Assembly (NCBI GenBank): GCA_932294295.1
Contig: OW028582.1
Span: 1,896,015 to 1,960,014 of the forward strand
Direction of reading: 5' to 3'
Source: Alitta virens
Taxonomy: Eukaryota > Annelida > Polychaeta > Phyllodocida > Nereididae
Length of the DNA: 64,000 nucleotides
Positions 24,484-36,899 of this stretch are shown one piece after another. Under the pieces are notes generated by a model that saw nothing but the letters and a program-made list of their open reading frames with translations, did not search any database and had not been told where the DNA came from. Position 1 is the first letter of the stretch. Every line of letters begins with the position of its first letter. A program made the position numbers and the translations under genes.

Positions 24484-26524
24484 TCAAACATTTGTCCTAG
24501 AATGACTTTTCACTTTTATTAAAGCTTTTCTAAATGCCTCCGGGTCCACCACCACATCACAAATCTTCCCAAGACTGGTGACACCATTTTTGCTAAAATG
24601 GTAATTTCTCTGATCTTTCACAATTGCCTCGGCTTCCTCCTCTGTGAAAGTCCCATTTGTGTAGAAGAGTTCTTCCCAGTATTTGTTCAATGCTTTTGGG
24701 TTCAAGATACATGACGCGTTAGAAACGCGAACAAATGTCAAAGGTCGTATAACATCTCGCTCACCACTATTGTAGGCTGAAATTGACAGATGATAATAAT
24801 CAATTACTGGGTTTTTTAAACGTTAAATACAAAAATCAATCTTCTTGCTTTGGCATTTTTGTGGCAGCCCTGGGATCACAGAATTAAATAGAAATGTTTT
24901 ATCACTTTGTTTTTCTCAACATGACCAGCTGCCAGAGGCACATGCAATGAAACCCAAACGTTTGGAGTCCACAGCATGTATTATACCCAAGGGTTGCGGA
25001 CTGAATTAATGTTTATGAAAATTACTAGAAGCGGTGGTGGTAGGTGGATTAGGGCTTTACGTCCTGTATTTCTGCACCTGATGGGGTAATTAGGACAGGC
25101 AGGGTGGGTGGGTGGGTGATTAGGGCTTTACATCCTGTGTTTCTGCACCTGATGGGCTAATTAGGACAGGCAGGGTGGGTGGGTGGGTGGGTGATTAGGG
25201 CTTTACGTCCTGTGTTTCTGCACCTGATGGGCTAATTAGGACAGGCAGGGACCATGGCAATGAGGTGAAGGATGAAACAGCCATCCAACTTAGGCTTGAT
25301 CAGGAATTGAACCCGGGACCCAGTGGTTGGAAGCCCAGCACGCTACCACTAAGATAGGCCCCCACCCCATCCTAGAAGCGGAGTTTAATATCAAACACAA
25401 GAGACACCACCATAGAAGTTGGCCATATCAACTTGCCACAAAACTCCTACAAGTTTTCACACAAAGAAACAGAGAATAAGAAACAAACCTCCATGTCCTG
25501 TGAAGAAGAAGGGCCAGTCATGATGGGGCATTGCAATCTCAATAACGCTGGAGTAATTTTTCATAAAAAATGCCCATTGCAATCCAGCGCCTGTTACTCC
25601 AGCTAAAACTTTAGCGCAATGAATCAACTGAGCTTGCTCTTTTAATGTCAGTTTTTCCATGAGCGCCACTTTAGTATCATATCCAAGAGATGTGCCTATT
25701 TGCTTCAGTCCATCCATATTCAAAATCCTTCTGTTAACAGTTCGGTCAAGTATTATCAAGGAATTTGAAGTGCATGAGTCGTCGTTGACATCTAATGTGC
25801 TCTTGAAGTAATCTATGGCATCCCTTGCTTTATCAAGAAATATTTCAGACGAGAAGACAGCGTTTTTATAACACACATTATGGGGTTGAAGTGTATCAAC
25901 ACGAACACTTAATTCCGGCTTGGTCTTCACATGAAGAATTTGTTTGAAGTACTCATAACGAAAAATATCATGGTACCAATACTTCCCACTGTGGCAGATA
26001 GCATATACAAACGGATAAAACACAATGTTTTCAGCACCCTCGCGCAACTGATTTGTTGATTTTATGAGCCAGTAAAGCGGAAAGTAGATTTGTTTTGTAA
26101 AATGGTAAAAGTTCTCTGGTGAAGGATCGTAAGGGTTTCCCAAGAAGTAAGCAGTTTGGTTCTCAATTATATTGTGAGAGGTTGGCAATTCTTCCAATGG
26201 GCGATAGGTGACAGAATATCTTGCTAACCATTGCTTACGAATAGACGGAGGCGATTCCGTATATATCGTAATATGTTTCTGGACATTATCGCACCACCTG
26301 CTTGGCAGATGAAACTTCCTGTCTCCTGCGTACCATACCCCTTCGCTTTGGGATGGTGAAGGTTTGGCAGGATTGTTGGTCAAACAAACCATGTGGGCAA
26401 TCCCCGTGTAAGGAATTTCACGAAAAAACTGAACTGCTGAGTAAACCAGAGCAATTATGACGCAACTGAGAAAAAATACCCTCATCAAGTTTCTTCGATT
26501 CATGATAATGTTCATGCTCCTCAT
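24484..26524 (-). CDS. GT61-family glycosyltransferase-like protein B (2 coding exons)
   Basis: Paralogue of the gene at 16840-18278. Exon 1 is 26524-25489 and exon 2 is 24776-24484, giving 442 residues. The intron (712 bp) sits at the same codon and phase as in gene A: donor GGACATGGAG|GTTTGT, acceptor TTTCAG|CCTAC, phase 1. The signal anchor is at about residues 14-30 (VFFLSCVIIALVYSAVQFF). The GT61 motif GVTGAGLQWAFFM is conserved, as is ALNKYWEELFY-NGTFTEEE in exon 2. An acceptor (CTTTTTCAG) ends 4 bp upstream of the ATG, again implying a 5' non-coding exon. A SINE sits in the intron. Substrate unknown; catalytic competence not proven. Confidence 0.87.
25035..25371 (-). mobile_element. 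tRNA-derived SINE with triplicated tail, in glycosyltransferase B intron
   Basis: One full SINE whose tail-side 60-70 bp (from GGTGGATTAGGGC to GGACAGGCAGG) is present three times in tandem. The 10-bp target duplication CTAGAAGCGG (25025-25034 and 25372-25381) encloses the whole block, so the array arose after or during a single insertion. Confidence 0.8.
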
Positions 26525-26686
26525 ACAGCTGAAAAAGAATTCAGATTTACCCGGATGCTTTGAAAAATATAAACTCGAAAGTATAAGTTAGGTCAATCTA
26601 TCACATAATAATGGCATTGCAGTGTAAAATCTATAAACATCTAATAATAAAAATCATGACCATTTATGCAGTCTGTGCTGCTCTAG

Positions 26687-26804
26687 GTGTGTGTGTGTGT
26701 GTGTGATTAGGGCTTTACTTCCTGTATTTCTGCACCAGTTGGGCTAATTAGGACAGGCAGAGACCATGGCAATGAGATGAAGGATGAAACAGCCATCCAA
26801 CTTA
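26687..26804 (-). mobile_element. tRNA-derived SINE, head-truncated copy
   Basis: Starts with a (GT)n run in place of the usual GGGT tail and stops at CATCCAACTTA, before the tRNA head. It abuts the TTAAAGGGGAACTAAC end of the next element. Confidence 0.7.
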
Positions 26805-26811
26805 AAGGGGA

Positions 26812-28229
26812 ACTAACTAAAGGACATTTGTATGTTAGTTTTAAAAGATGTAAATTGCAGTAGGAAAAAGTCTATAAAAGTCAAGTTAAGTATGATTTTA
26901 GGACAATTAGAAATGCAATTTACACCACCCGCCAAAACGATGGGGGCCGCCATTATTGCACACGACAGGCAAAGCCGTGACGTCACTTATGTACAGGCTA
27001 TATGTCAGGCATTTCTAAATATTCCTAGGGCCTACAAATCAATCATTATTCTTGATTGCAATTTTGAAAAAGAACAGTCTGAACAGATAGCAAGCCAGCT
27101 GTTGGATTGTACTTCATTGATTCGAATTAATTACTGGGAACTTACTTCAATTAATTAATTGCAATAAAAGTGATTTGTAGACTCTATTCATGAACATATA
27201 ACAATTTTGCTCCCTGGGAATTCAGCTTCCATTCTCTAAATGCCTCTTATAATATCGTATTTTTCATAGATATTATAAAATAAAGCAAGTTTATTCTCAA
27301 AACATGGATGTTAAAAAAGTATAAGATGTATAACATTTGATGATCAATATTTGATACAATCAAGGGTGTAATAAATAATTGCAATTCTAATTTCTACTAT
27401 GTTAAATGTAACTATTAGATAAGAATGAATTTAGCTCAAGACCCCCCCCCCCCCTCTTGATCTGTCAGTAATGAAAAGAATGTTAAAGGGGAACTAACAG
27501 AAAAGTGAAAGTTAATTTTGATACTTCAATTAGATAGTAAGGAATATATTGCAGTTGAAAGAAATGTTTTAAAGTTGAGTTTAGTCTAATTTTAAGCTAA
27601 TTATTTGTACCTTTTGCACCACCCTCTGAAACGTGATGCCTGCACCAGGTAAACTAAGAGATCAAAATTACAATTATGCCAATAGAAGCCAGGATTACAA
27701 ATCAATACCAGGCTATATCAAATTTGCATGCATTGTAGAAAATTGCAATTCAAAATTAAATATTCATACATTCCATTCCTTGCACTTGGTTTTGGAATTT
27801 ATACATAATGTTCCCAACATTTAAGTTAGTCTGTGCATATGGAAATCAGAATTTACTGTATGAACTACAAGGGGAGGGAGGTCTATGCTAAATTCAAGTA
27901 GCTATGCATAAATAAATAAAATATATTATAAACATTTTTTTATTTCGGAAATGTGTAGATCCCAAACACCTTTTTTTTAAAGTTTCACATGAACAAATAG
28001 ATAGATAGATAGATAGATAGAATTGACAACAAAATACCTCAGAAAAATTAAACCTAATTTCTTTTAAAGTAATAAAAATCTATAAAATAATTGTAGTTCA
28101 AATAAAAAAGAAATAATTAATATTAATAAAAACCCTTAACTGATAAAATGCTAAAAAATATTTTTTAGCATTTTATCAGTTACTAAATTTTATTAATATT
28201 AATTATTTAGATATTGAATTGCTCAGAGC

Positions 28230-28278
<49 letters not shown>

Positions 28279-28673
28279 CACTCAGTTTATTACATAGACG
28301 ATTAATTGACTCCCCAAGTGACTATTACTCTTATAATTGCATTGTATCAAATTGTTCAATAGCAATTTGACACTTAGTGAGAACCATGTCTATTGACATG
28401 CTGTTATAAAACAAGGCTCAAGTGCAATTACAAATTGCATCTGAAACTGGTCAGTTCTCTAGCCTATGACACAAGTGACGTATTTCCGGTCGGTGCAAAA
28501 CACCACGGATGGCCTAAAATGGCGGCCTCCGTAGTTCACTACACGGAGCTAATAAATATAGGATATTACTTTACCAGGGCATATATACAAGTTATGAATA
28601 GCGTGAATGCGTTTCAATGGACTAAAGCTAACTTCTGAGAGGTAAAGTGCTGAAGGTGTTAGTTCCCCTTTAA
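26812..28673. mobile_element. Non-autonomous DNA transposon(s), TTAAAGGGGAACTAAC ends
   Basis: The end TTAAAGGGGAACTAAC occurs at 26812 and 27483, and inverted at 28658-28673 (GTTAGTTCCCCTTTAA). The 27483-28673 pair makes one 1.19-kb element. The 26812-27482 part is a diverged, truncated copy of its left half, with shared ATTGCAGT, GCACCACCC and TACAAATCAAT words. The TTAA at the ends recalls piggyBac-type targets, but no transposase is present. The ORF at 26832-27158 lies inside and is not called. It contains (TA)n at 28234-28275 and a poly-C run near 27441. Confidence 0.6.
28108..28208. repeat. Long AT-rich hairpin
   Basis: Arms AACTGATAAAATGCTAAAAAA and its inverse meet at TATT, and outer arms AATTAATATTAATAAAA and TTTTATTAATATTAATT extend the stem. 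The perfect core is about 45 bp. It lies within the TTAA-type element. Confidence 0.6.
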
Positions 28674-28689
28674 GTGCTGCTCTAAGAGA

Positions 28690-28746
28690 CAGGGTTAGGG
28701 TTAGGGTTAGTTAGGGTTAGGGTTAGTTAGGGTTAGGGTGAGGGTT
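28690..28746 (+). repeat. Interstitial telomere-like repeat
   Basis: About eight GGGTTA units, several separated by the variant GGGTTAGTTA, ending GGGTGAGGGT. It is bounded by ordinary sequence, so it is an interstitial block and not a chromosome end. It starts 17 bp beyond the transposon end at 28673. Confidence 0.8.
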
Positions 28747-29164
28747 GCTGTATGCTTCAGTCAAGGAAACGAGGTTGTAAACATGCCAGCAACATGGAAA
28801 GTGTGTATTTGTAGGATTGGTGTATAGCTGATTTAAACTAATTATATCTTGTTAGAGCCAAAGAAAATGAGTATTTCAGCCCTCTGAAGCTAAGTCAGTA
28901 GCTTTGGCCATGGCCAAAATTATATCAAGAGTCCTCATTTTTATGCTATACTGAAAAAGTGTATGTGTAGACACTGCAGATATTTATATATTAGATCACA
29001 GGCGCCCTCCAGCAGGGGCTATCATCAAAGGCATAGCATAAAGAGTAGCCAGTCAGTGGTCTACTGGGCCTCAGGGTTTTCCCTAATAAACCCTGTGGGT
29101 GCCTCTGCTGCTGCCGTCAATGACCTACATTCTGTCCGCATGAAAACCACATCACTACCATAAG

Positions 29165-29375
29165 TACACCTTGATATAAGACCACTTCACAATTAAGACC
29201 ACCTCAATATAAGATCACCTCACAATTTAGACCACTTCACTACTATACAAACACATAAGACCAACTCACAATTAAGACCACCTCACTATTTAGACCACTC
29301 ACTTTTACGATCACTTCAAAACCACATCACTATTAAGAATACCTTAATACAAGACCACCTCACAATCACCCTCGA
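29165..29375. repeat. Degenerate AAGACCACCTCACAATT array
   Basis: More than ten copies of a 15-19-bp word (AAGACCACCTCACAATT and variants) run in tandem with drift. No coding potential. Confidence 0.65.
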
Positions 29376-29414
29376 GCAATAAATCCTGAATCAGCCTCCC
29401 GCGGGGCAATAACT

Positions 29415-29636
29415 ATCACATACAGTGCCTTGCAAAAGTATTGGCACCCCTTCGAAATGAAGACATTTTAGTTTGTTTAAAACAAAAAAAACTTCACTGA
29501 ATGTAAAACAAAAGCAAATATCAGGAAATAACACAAGTAACATTTCAAAACTGTAATTATCAAAAAAATCAACAGTAACAGTAGCCAACAATGCAAAAAG
29601 CAAAAAATGTCCATTGCAAAAGTAATGGCACCCCAT
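29415..29636. mobile_element. Tc1/mariner-type MITE (TGCCTTGCAAAAGTATTGGC end)
   Basis: The left end has AGTGCCTTGCAAAAGTATTG-GCACCCC. About 200 bp further on there is a direct word TTGCAAAAGTAATGGCACCCC. This vocabulary is shared by Tc1-like element termini. The minus-strand ORFs over it (29391-29698) are not called as genes. Confidence 0.5.
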
Positions 29637-29952
29637 GCGTTAATTCCATGTACAAAGTTTTTTGGGTAGAGCACCTCATCTTTGGTTACATTTATCAAAT
29701 ACTCTAAAATCAGCTAAAACTAAAAAACTGTTTTCTAAAACTTACACACATTCTTGTATAAGTTCCTACTAAAGTATGTACATGTATTGAAATAATTGGT
29801 GTGACATATATTTACTTATATTGAAATTGATTGATATGAATGTCAAATGTTCGATAATTATTTTTGCTGTATTGAATTGTATTTCTTCTTCTTTTCTGTC
29901 TTTGCTTCTATGTTACATACATAATTATTAACTATTTTTCATTTTGATTAAA

Positions 29953-31241
29953 GGGAGCACCCACCCTATCGGGTGATAGTGGTGACTTCCCACTAGTCCG
30001 CAGGCCCGCGAGTCCGCAAGTCCGCAATTCCGCGGGCCCGTGAGTCCGAGGACCCGCTAGTCCGATTCCGCAGGCCCGTGAGTCCGCAGACCCGCGAGTC
30101 CGAAGGCCCGGAAGACCGAGGGCCCTCGGGTCCGAGGGCCCGCGAGTCCGCCAGTCTAATTATGTGTCAGTGTTAAATTAACTTTTACTTTGTTGTGAGG
30201 TCTTATATATGTGTCAAGTGCAATTAGCTATAAAGGAGCATCACATCTGTATTATAATTGACACTAATCCATAAGGTTTAGAATAACATTATAAGTGACT
30301 GTATTGTACAGAAAATGTAAAGATACTTGATAATATTACTAATTTCAATAATATTAATAATGTGAATAATTTCCATTATATTTTATCTATTTATCAAATT
30401 CCAGCCCCAAATTACAATTCCATTAACTTCCATCAATATAACGGAATTCCTGGGACCTACTTGTGGAAATAAGTTGATTGAAATTGAAAATGTATGTTAT
30501 TTGCAACACTTATGTTTATAATTGAGTAAAATATATTGATTTACGTTGACACCAAACTACTTCAAATCAGACATATCATAAAACTTGAAAAAATAACTAA
30601 ATTCCAGCCTTTGGTCTTAATTCCAGCCTCGGGTGTACCAAATTCTAGCCATATTCTGGCAAACAATTTCTGCACTCTTGAACTACTTGCTTGTGTTATG
30701 GAAATGGGAATTGATGATGCACATGTAAATGTGGTGATGTCAGTTAACAGATTAACATAATCTATCACTATCCATTGGTGCCTATTGTTAATATTTTGCA
30801 ATTTTTTACTCTTTGCCTGAATTCATAACATTACGGAGACTTGAAATGTATAGACGTTTGGCTTCGATTTGAAAGCTCCAAGTGTTAATACCAGAAAGTG
30901 CTTAGATCAGTGAAATGTTTCATCAGACAAAAAGTAAATGTTTCTGGATTTATTCATCTGTTGGATACAGCAGCTACACATATTTAATTGGGTGGGAGGG
31001 GTGGGGGGGGGGGGGATAAAATAATCGCTGGAATGTTATCCATGTGTAGGCCTACTCAAATGGATGTCATTCTGTATACTTATTTGAAATTGTACCTTTT
31101 TATCTTACATGTTCAATAAAATCTTGAACTATTTTAGACATATTATGACATTTGATATGACTAATTCTTCAGCATGTAGGATTGTTGATGTAGTAGTTAA
31201 GGTCCATGACTAGTTGCAGAGGCAGACGTAATGTTGAGATA

Positions 31242-31315
<74 letters not shown>

Positions 31316-31501
31316 CTACTGCCACTTTTTTTACTACTACTACGATCTACTACTACCTACTACTATTACCAAGTGCTATTACTACTATTACTACCACCAC
31401 TAGTAGGTACGTACAGCTTCTACCACTGTTGCTAGTACGACTATTATTATTAGTATTGCACAAGTATAATGTTGTTCATTTTCCTCATGCTATCTGGTAG
31501 G

Positions 31502-31556
<55 letters not shown>

Positions 31557-31870
31557 GTAGATAGTTAGGTAGATAGTTAGATAGATAAAACTAATTAACT
31601 AAGTACATATTAAATCCAATAATAAATAATATACATAATTTTAAGTTGTTTCTAAACTATTGTACAGGAGGTATTTGTAGGACAATACTATAATTGCGTC
31701 TTCCCAAGAAAGAAGAATCAATCCAGGTAGTGACAAGTCAATTGCAATTCACGTCTCCCCATTAAACCCCACACTTATGATTTCGCGGGATCTCGGATTA
31801 GCGGGCCTTCGGACTAACGGACCCTCGGACTGGCGGGCCCTCGGACTAATGGGTGGTCACCGGGTGATAG
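29953..31870. mobile_element. Large fold-back-like element with AGTCCG/CGGACT arms
   Basis: The left arm has GGGAGCACCCACC, CGGGTGATAG, then at about 29994-30160 a dense array of (G)CCCGCGAGTCCG-type words. The right arm (31780-31870) has CGGACTAACGGACCCTCGG-type words followed by GTCACCGGGTGATAG. The arms are inverted in orientation. The middle holds ordinary AT-rich DNA, a (CTA)n run (31238-31316) and a (GATA)n run (31502-31555). No transposase is seen. ORF 31206-31403 is the microsatellite read through. Confidence 0.45.
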
Positions 31871-31879
31871 TATATGATA

Positions 31880-32271
31880 ATCGGGTGTATCCCTTGCACC
31901 AATCTGATATGTTCTATAGTGTTACTATGTTGACTATAATTTGCAAAATGTATTCACTTTGTTTGGTGCAAATAAACAAACAAAAAAAAAAAAAAGTTCT
32001 TCTTCAGTCACAGTTGAGGTGTAATGCATGGCCGTTTTTGCCAGTGCACCAATCTGATATGTTTTATATTATAACTTTTAAAATGTTTTAATAATATGTG
32101 CTTTCCTTAACTTGGTATATACACGTTTTTCCTGCCCTGTTATGAGGTGAACGCCCTTTAAGGGACCCTGGAGGCAGTGGTTGCTAGTCTAGCCCATAAC
32201 AGAAATAGACTTAAACCCAATTTGTCTAAACATTGCTAATAAATTAAGGTCACTGTGTTTGAAATAAATAC

Positions 32272-32308
<37 letters not shown>

Positions 32309-34440
32309 CAGTAGAAATAGATAGATAGATAGATAGTAGAAATAGATACATAGATAGATAGAAAAATAATATTGGTATTAAATAGGTGTCCAGTGGACTG
32401 TCTACATACCTCGCTTTAGGCATTCTCAAAACCATCTTGATTAATATAAAACTATATTCCTCCAATGCGTTCTTCCATTACTAGCATCGTGGCTATATTG
32501 CCAGGTAGAGCCAGAAACTACTGAACCATGCAAAATACAATGTTGACATACAAATAGACCCTGTTTGTGCAAGTGACAGGCCTCCTTATTTGGTTAAACG
32601 TGATCTGGTATAGTGTACTGTATTATGGTTGAGAAATTAATCCAGACATATATGTAATGTATCGGTAATGTATTGGTCCCAAAGTAATGGTCAGCTCCAG
32701 CTAGTAAACTAGTAAAGTACAAGTATATCAAGTGCCCCTTTTCCCAGCTAGGGGTCTCTGTTTATACAGTGCACACGTATAGGCCTATACATGGCAACTC
32801 TCTATCGGCTGTGCATTGGACAAGAATTGCATGCTTGTTGAACAAGAATTTCGTAAACACAGCGCATGAACATCTAATTATTCTGTAATCTGTAATTTCA
32901 TTGTTCGACTTTTAATACCATAAGCCAGCCTATAGACTATAAGAGAAATTAATTTACTTTGGATGAGTAAACGAGCAAAACGTATATAATTAGGTCGCTG
33001 GGCTGTGAGTTGACGACACCAAATGTTTATGGGCTAAAAGTAGTCTAAGAGATCCAGAGAGCCCAAACAGCGCAAACGACCTTCACCTTTTTAAAAATGT
33101 ATTTTTATGCCAGCTTGGTCTATGCCACTAATCAGCAACAATATCTCACTTAATTATTAGCGTATTACATGATCAGTATTTGCCCCAGCTACTGAACTGA
33201 TAACTTAAGCGCCGTTTTTTATAATCGGTTATTCATTGCGGACGCTTTTTCACGGCGTCCAATTGACGCACTAAAAAAAGCGGACGAAATTCAGGGTCAG
33301 TGCACCCTGACAAATCAACCCTTGACAACACAGCTCCCTCGCGTAGCTATTACGTAGCATCAATATTCATGATGACCTGGTTCTTGCCCCGCCCTCCTTT
33401 TGCCAAAAATCTCTACGCCAGTAAGCTGATTGGTTGAGGCAGTTAAGTGGGTTGAATAAATTATAGTAACCGACTTGGGGCATGTGGGCAGTGTAGCTGC
33501 ATGGGAGTATGGGTCAGTCATTTCAAGGACTGATGAACATGTTAATATGGATTTGCTACTGCTATATCTTTTTCATTTAATATTATTTTTCTTTGGGTAA
33601 CTGTGCCAGATCAGAGGAGCTATATATATTGCAAAAACGCCCATGATCTTCACACGTGTGTATATGCTACAACGAGCATATAATTAATAAATATCATGCA
33701 AACTAGCATTTCAAGCAAACTAGCATTTCAAGACGCGTCAATGTGACATAACGCACATGCGTGTATGTGTAATAACGAGCATGTGTGTGCTCGCAAGTTA
33801 ACATAGTTAATGTTGAACGGACATTTATTTTTGTATGAGCTTTATTTAAAAGTCAGATTATGTTCGATACATGCTGGCAATAAAAAGAAAATGAGCATGT
33901 TGTATATCCAGATGAGAAAAGAAGTGACAACACAAGATAGAAACAAGAAGCATGGTGTATTTATTGCCTTTTTTAAAAGTTAACCAAAATAGAAATAAAA
34001 CTAAATTTTATACAATATAGCATAGTAATTGTTATTTGAAATTAATGATAAATTTACATTGTTCAAGTAGATAGAGATAAATAGATATATAGATAGATCG
34101 ATAGATAGATGGATATTGACAGAAAGGTCAGTTCTGACCATCGTTCTACGTAAAAGTATGTAATGCACTCCTAACAGGTTTCTTATTAGTCAAAATTATT
34201 TAAATAGAATTGATAGTCTATAAACTGACCATACATACGTGATGAAGTTGACCTTGGAAATCTGAAATTTTGATTGAGGACTAATACCCATGCAACCATG
34301 AGCCCTAAATTGCTCAATTATCCTTAGGTTACTTTTCTGGTTGACTCAAGGTCAAATTCAAGCAAAAGTAAGGACATCTTTGTTGTGGTGGGAAAAACCA
34401 TGAACATTTTTTTTAAGTCATAAATTTACAGATGTCATTT
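31880..34440. other. No gene recognised; microsatellites
   Basis: Holds (GATA)n runs at 32273-32340, a 17-bp direct duplication near 33697-33732 (AAACTAGCATTTCAAG), and a GATA-rich patch at 34080-34110. The open frames at 31777-32091 and 32250-32465 are repeat-derived or short and featureless. Confidence 0.45.
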
Positions 34441-34450
34441 GACATATATA

Positions 34451-35039
34451 TTAAAGCTGCATTGTCACTCAATATGACAGTGACCAAAATCAGTTTCATT
34501 CATTTCATTGTCTTCTAAAAAAACAGTTTAAATCCCATCAGGGCCTTGCTAGGTTCACTATATCTCTATAAAATAGATAAACTTCACCTAGCATTTAATT
34601 GTTCATGCCATCAAAAATTGCCGATTTGTTTACATTGCAAGTGCTTTTATGGCCAATGAAATGAAAACGAGGCATAAACGAACGTCATTGGCATCATCGG
34701 TTCGTAATTATCATATAAATTAATGCCGGCAGCCATCTTGGTTCTGTTCTATTCAAAACGCTATCTCCTCCCTGGATAATCCTTCTATATCCTTCCCGCT
34801 TAGCCAGGACCTTCTACGCGTATTTCTCAAGGGAGCTAATGTCCGGTTTCCTTCCTAAACCTAAATTTGTTGTTTTATTTTATGTTTTAAATTAAATTAA
34901 AAACCAGAAAGAGGCTGAGCCCCCTAACTACAATGCTTGCAAGTAGAATTAAAGTTCTTGAATGAAACTCGCAATGAGGCTGAATGGCTGGTCACATGAC
35001 CTCACAGAAAAATTTACATTCATATTGTTGCACTTTTAA
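34451..35039. mobile_element. Possible TTAA-flanked MITE
   Basis: Starts TTAAAGCTGCATTGTCAC and ends GTTGCACTTTTAA, an imperfect inverse. It resembles the ends of the clearer MITE at 46045-46449, though the interior differs. A GAGGCTGAATGGC-GGTCACATGACC motif near its right end recurs at 35450-35600. Confidence 0.4.
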
Positions 35040-35229
35040 GTTAAATGCGACTTGACAATTACATTACCAAAGCCTTTGATAATTATCTTAATTTTTTATC
35101 CTATTTTCAAAATCTACAGTTTTTCCAGACAGCTATGGGCATTACATTACTGCTCATTGCTCTGCCCAATAAGTTACCAAAAATAAATAAATATAAGTGG
35201 GAGTATGCAAAATCATTCATTGTGTAACA

Positions 35230-35600
35230 GTGTATTAAAGATTTACCCTGGTGGTAGATTGCCCATATTTCAATAGCTTGGTCCTCTCTGGTTCCCTGAG
35301 TGAATATCACTCAGGTTGGGTCTGCCGAGTTCTGTGATCTGATTGGCTGTCTAGCATCCAAACATTGTGACGTCACTTTCTGATTGACAGACCCGACCTG
35401 TCTCCTTACGGTCAGTCCCCAATAACTGAAAATTTCAAAACCAGAATGAGGCTGAATGGAGGTAGCAACTGCCTGTGGGTCACATGACTTCCCTACCAAC
35501 CATGATTGCAGGTCAAAGCTCCTTAGCAACCATTCACACCATTGTTGCCAGGGCCCTTTAATGAAACTCAGAACGGGGCTGAATGGCAGGTCACATGACC
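35230..35600. repeat. Degenerate direct repeats, GGCTGAATGG-GGTCACATGAC
   Basis: Three variants (about 34975, 35446 and 35574) of a block with GAGGCTGAATGG and GGTCACATGACC. There is also an inverted pair around GGTTGGGTCTG and CAGACCCGACC. No coding region supported. Confidence 0.4.
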
Positions 35601-35613
35601 TTGCCAACCTTGG

Positions 35614-35723
35614 TGGGTGGGTGGGTGATTAGGGCTTTTACGTCCTGTATTTCTGCACCAGTTGGGCTAATTAGGACAGGCAGAGACCATGGCAATGAGA
35701 CGAAGGATGAAACAGCCATCCAA
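35614..35723 (-). mobile_element. tRNA-derived SINE, head-truncated copy
   Basis: Perfect 13-bp target duplication TTGCCAACCTTGG at 35601-35613 and 35724-35736. Lacks the tRNA-like head. Confidence 0.85.
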
Positions 35724-36259
35724 TTGCCAACCTTGGTTGCTAAGCGACGTCACCACTTTCCCGCCATTTCCAGTTCCAGAAAGATTATTGTGTCCAGATA
35801 TGCTGGCAGAATCTCATAGTTGGGGTGGGAGAAAACGTACAAATTAGTGCCATAAAGTGACAAGAAAAAAGGATACACATAATAAAACCTTTGTGTGTAG
35901 AATTCAACTATGCTAACAAAATTTGCTGTCTTTTTAAACTTATTGTGTAAATCCATTTTATATAGACACTAATGGCTAATGGGGGTCCATAACCTTCTAA
36001 TAACTAATTAACTACTGAGTATTATTGTATGGCACTGTAAAAACGAATTCACAAAACAACAGTACAAAGCAACACAATGTCTTCTAATGTAAGAATGCCA
36101 AAAGGCATCACTACTAATACCTATTGATCCATTCACTGAATTTATAGACAAGATTTCCAATAACTGCTTCAAAGGTGCTAACTCTATAGCTAAGTGTAAA
36201 GGAGCATCTGGCAGCTAATTGCTGAAAAACAACAAGTGACACTGTAATTCACACAGAAG

Positions 36260-36478
36260 CTACACTCGGCGACAGTCAAATTCGCCACGACACTGAGATT
36301 CGTCACCCCCCTTAAACATGAATATAAACATTGCAAGGTCTTCATTTGCTAGCAAACTAATGTATAAATCATTAACAGTGTTGTAACATTGCGGCAGCCA
36401 TCTAAAATGTGTTTATTGTAGTTTTATGGGGGTGGCGAATCTCAGTGTCGTGGCGAAATCCACTGTCGCGGAGTGTAT
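36260..36478. mobile_element. MITE with about 50-bp inverted ends
   Basis: The left arm TACACTCGGCGACAGT, then TTCGCCACGACACTGAGATTCG, is mirrored by the right arm that reads CGAATCTCAGTGTCGTGGCGAA, CACTGTCGCGGAGTGTA. The interior is about 110 bp and non-coding. Confidence 0.7.
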
Positions 36479-36899
36479 CACAACTGCTCTTCCATATGCT
36501 GCTGATGTGTTTGAGGCATTCTCCTCCTCGCAGGACCAATAAATAAAACTTTGTTGCAGTCCCAGTGTCATCCTACTGTTGATTCTCTTGGCAGTGATGA
36601 GGCTAGTATATTTTATTATTCTGTGCCTTCAATTTTCACAAAATGACTGTGAAATCGCGTAGCGGCGACGCTCTCCATCACGTTTCAATGAATAATTAGC
36701 TAAAATGTAAACAAAGTCGATGTAATAAATTCTGGCAATAATTTCTAATTTAGTACCATATCAGGACAGTTTGGGTTATCGAATTCATCAGTAAGAAGCA
36801 TTTTCTTTTATTTGAATAGCTTTTTTGTGGGTACAAAAAGAAGTTACTTGCTGTGTATTTAACAATAGTATTCTATTCTGTCTAATCTGTCAGATATTT

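Noticed and set aside
28690..28746. Chromosome end
   Set aside because: The telomere-like units are few, contain variants and are flanked on both sides by ordinary DNA.
31206..31403. Open frame with a long threonine run
   Set aside because: It is the (CTA)n microsatellite read through.
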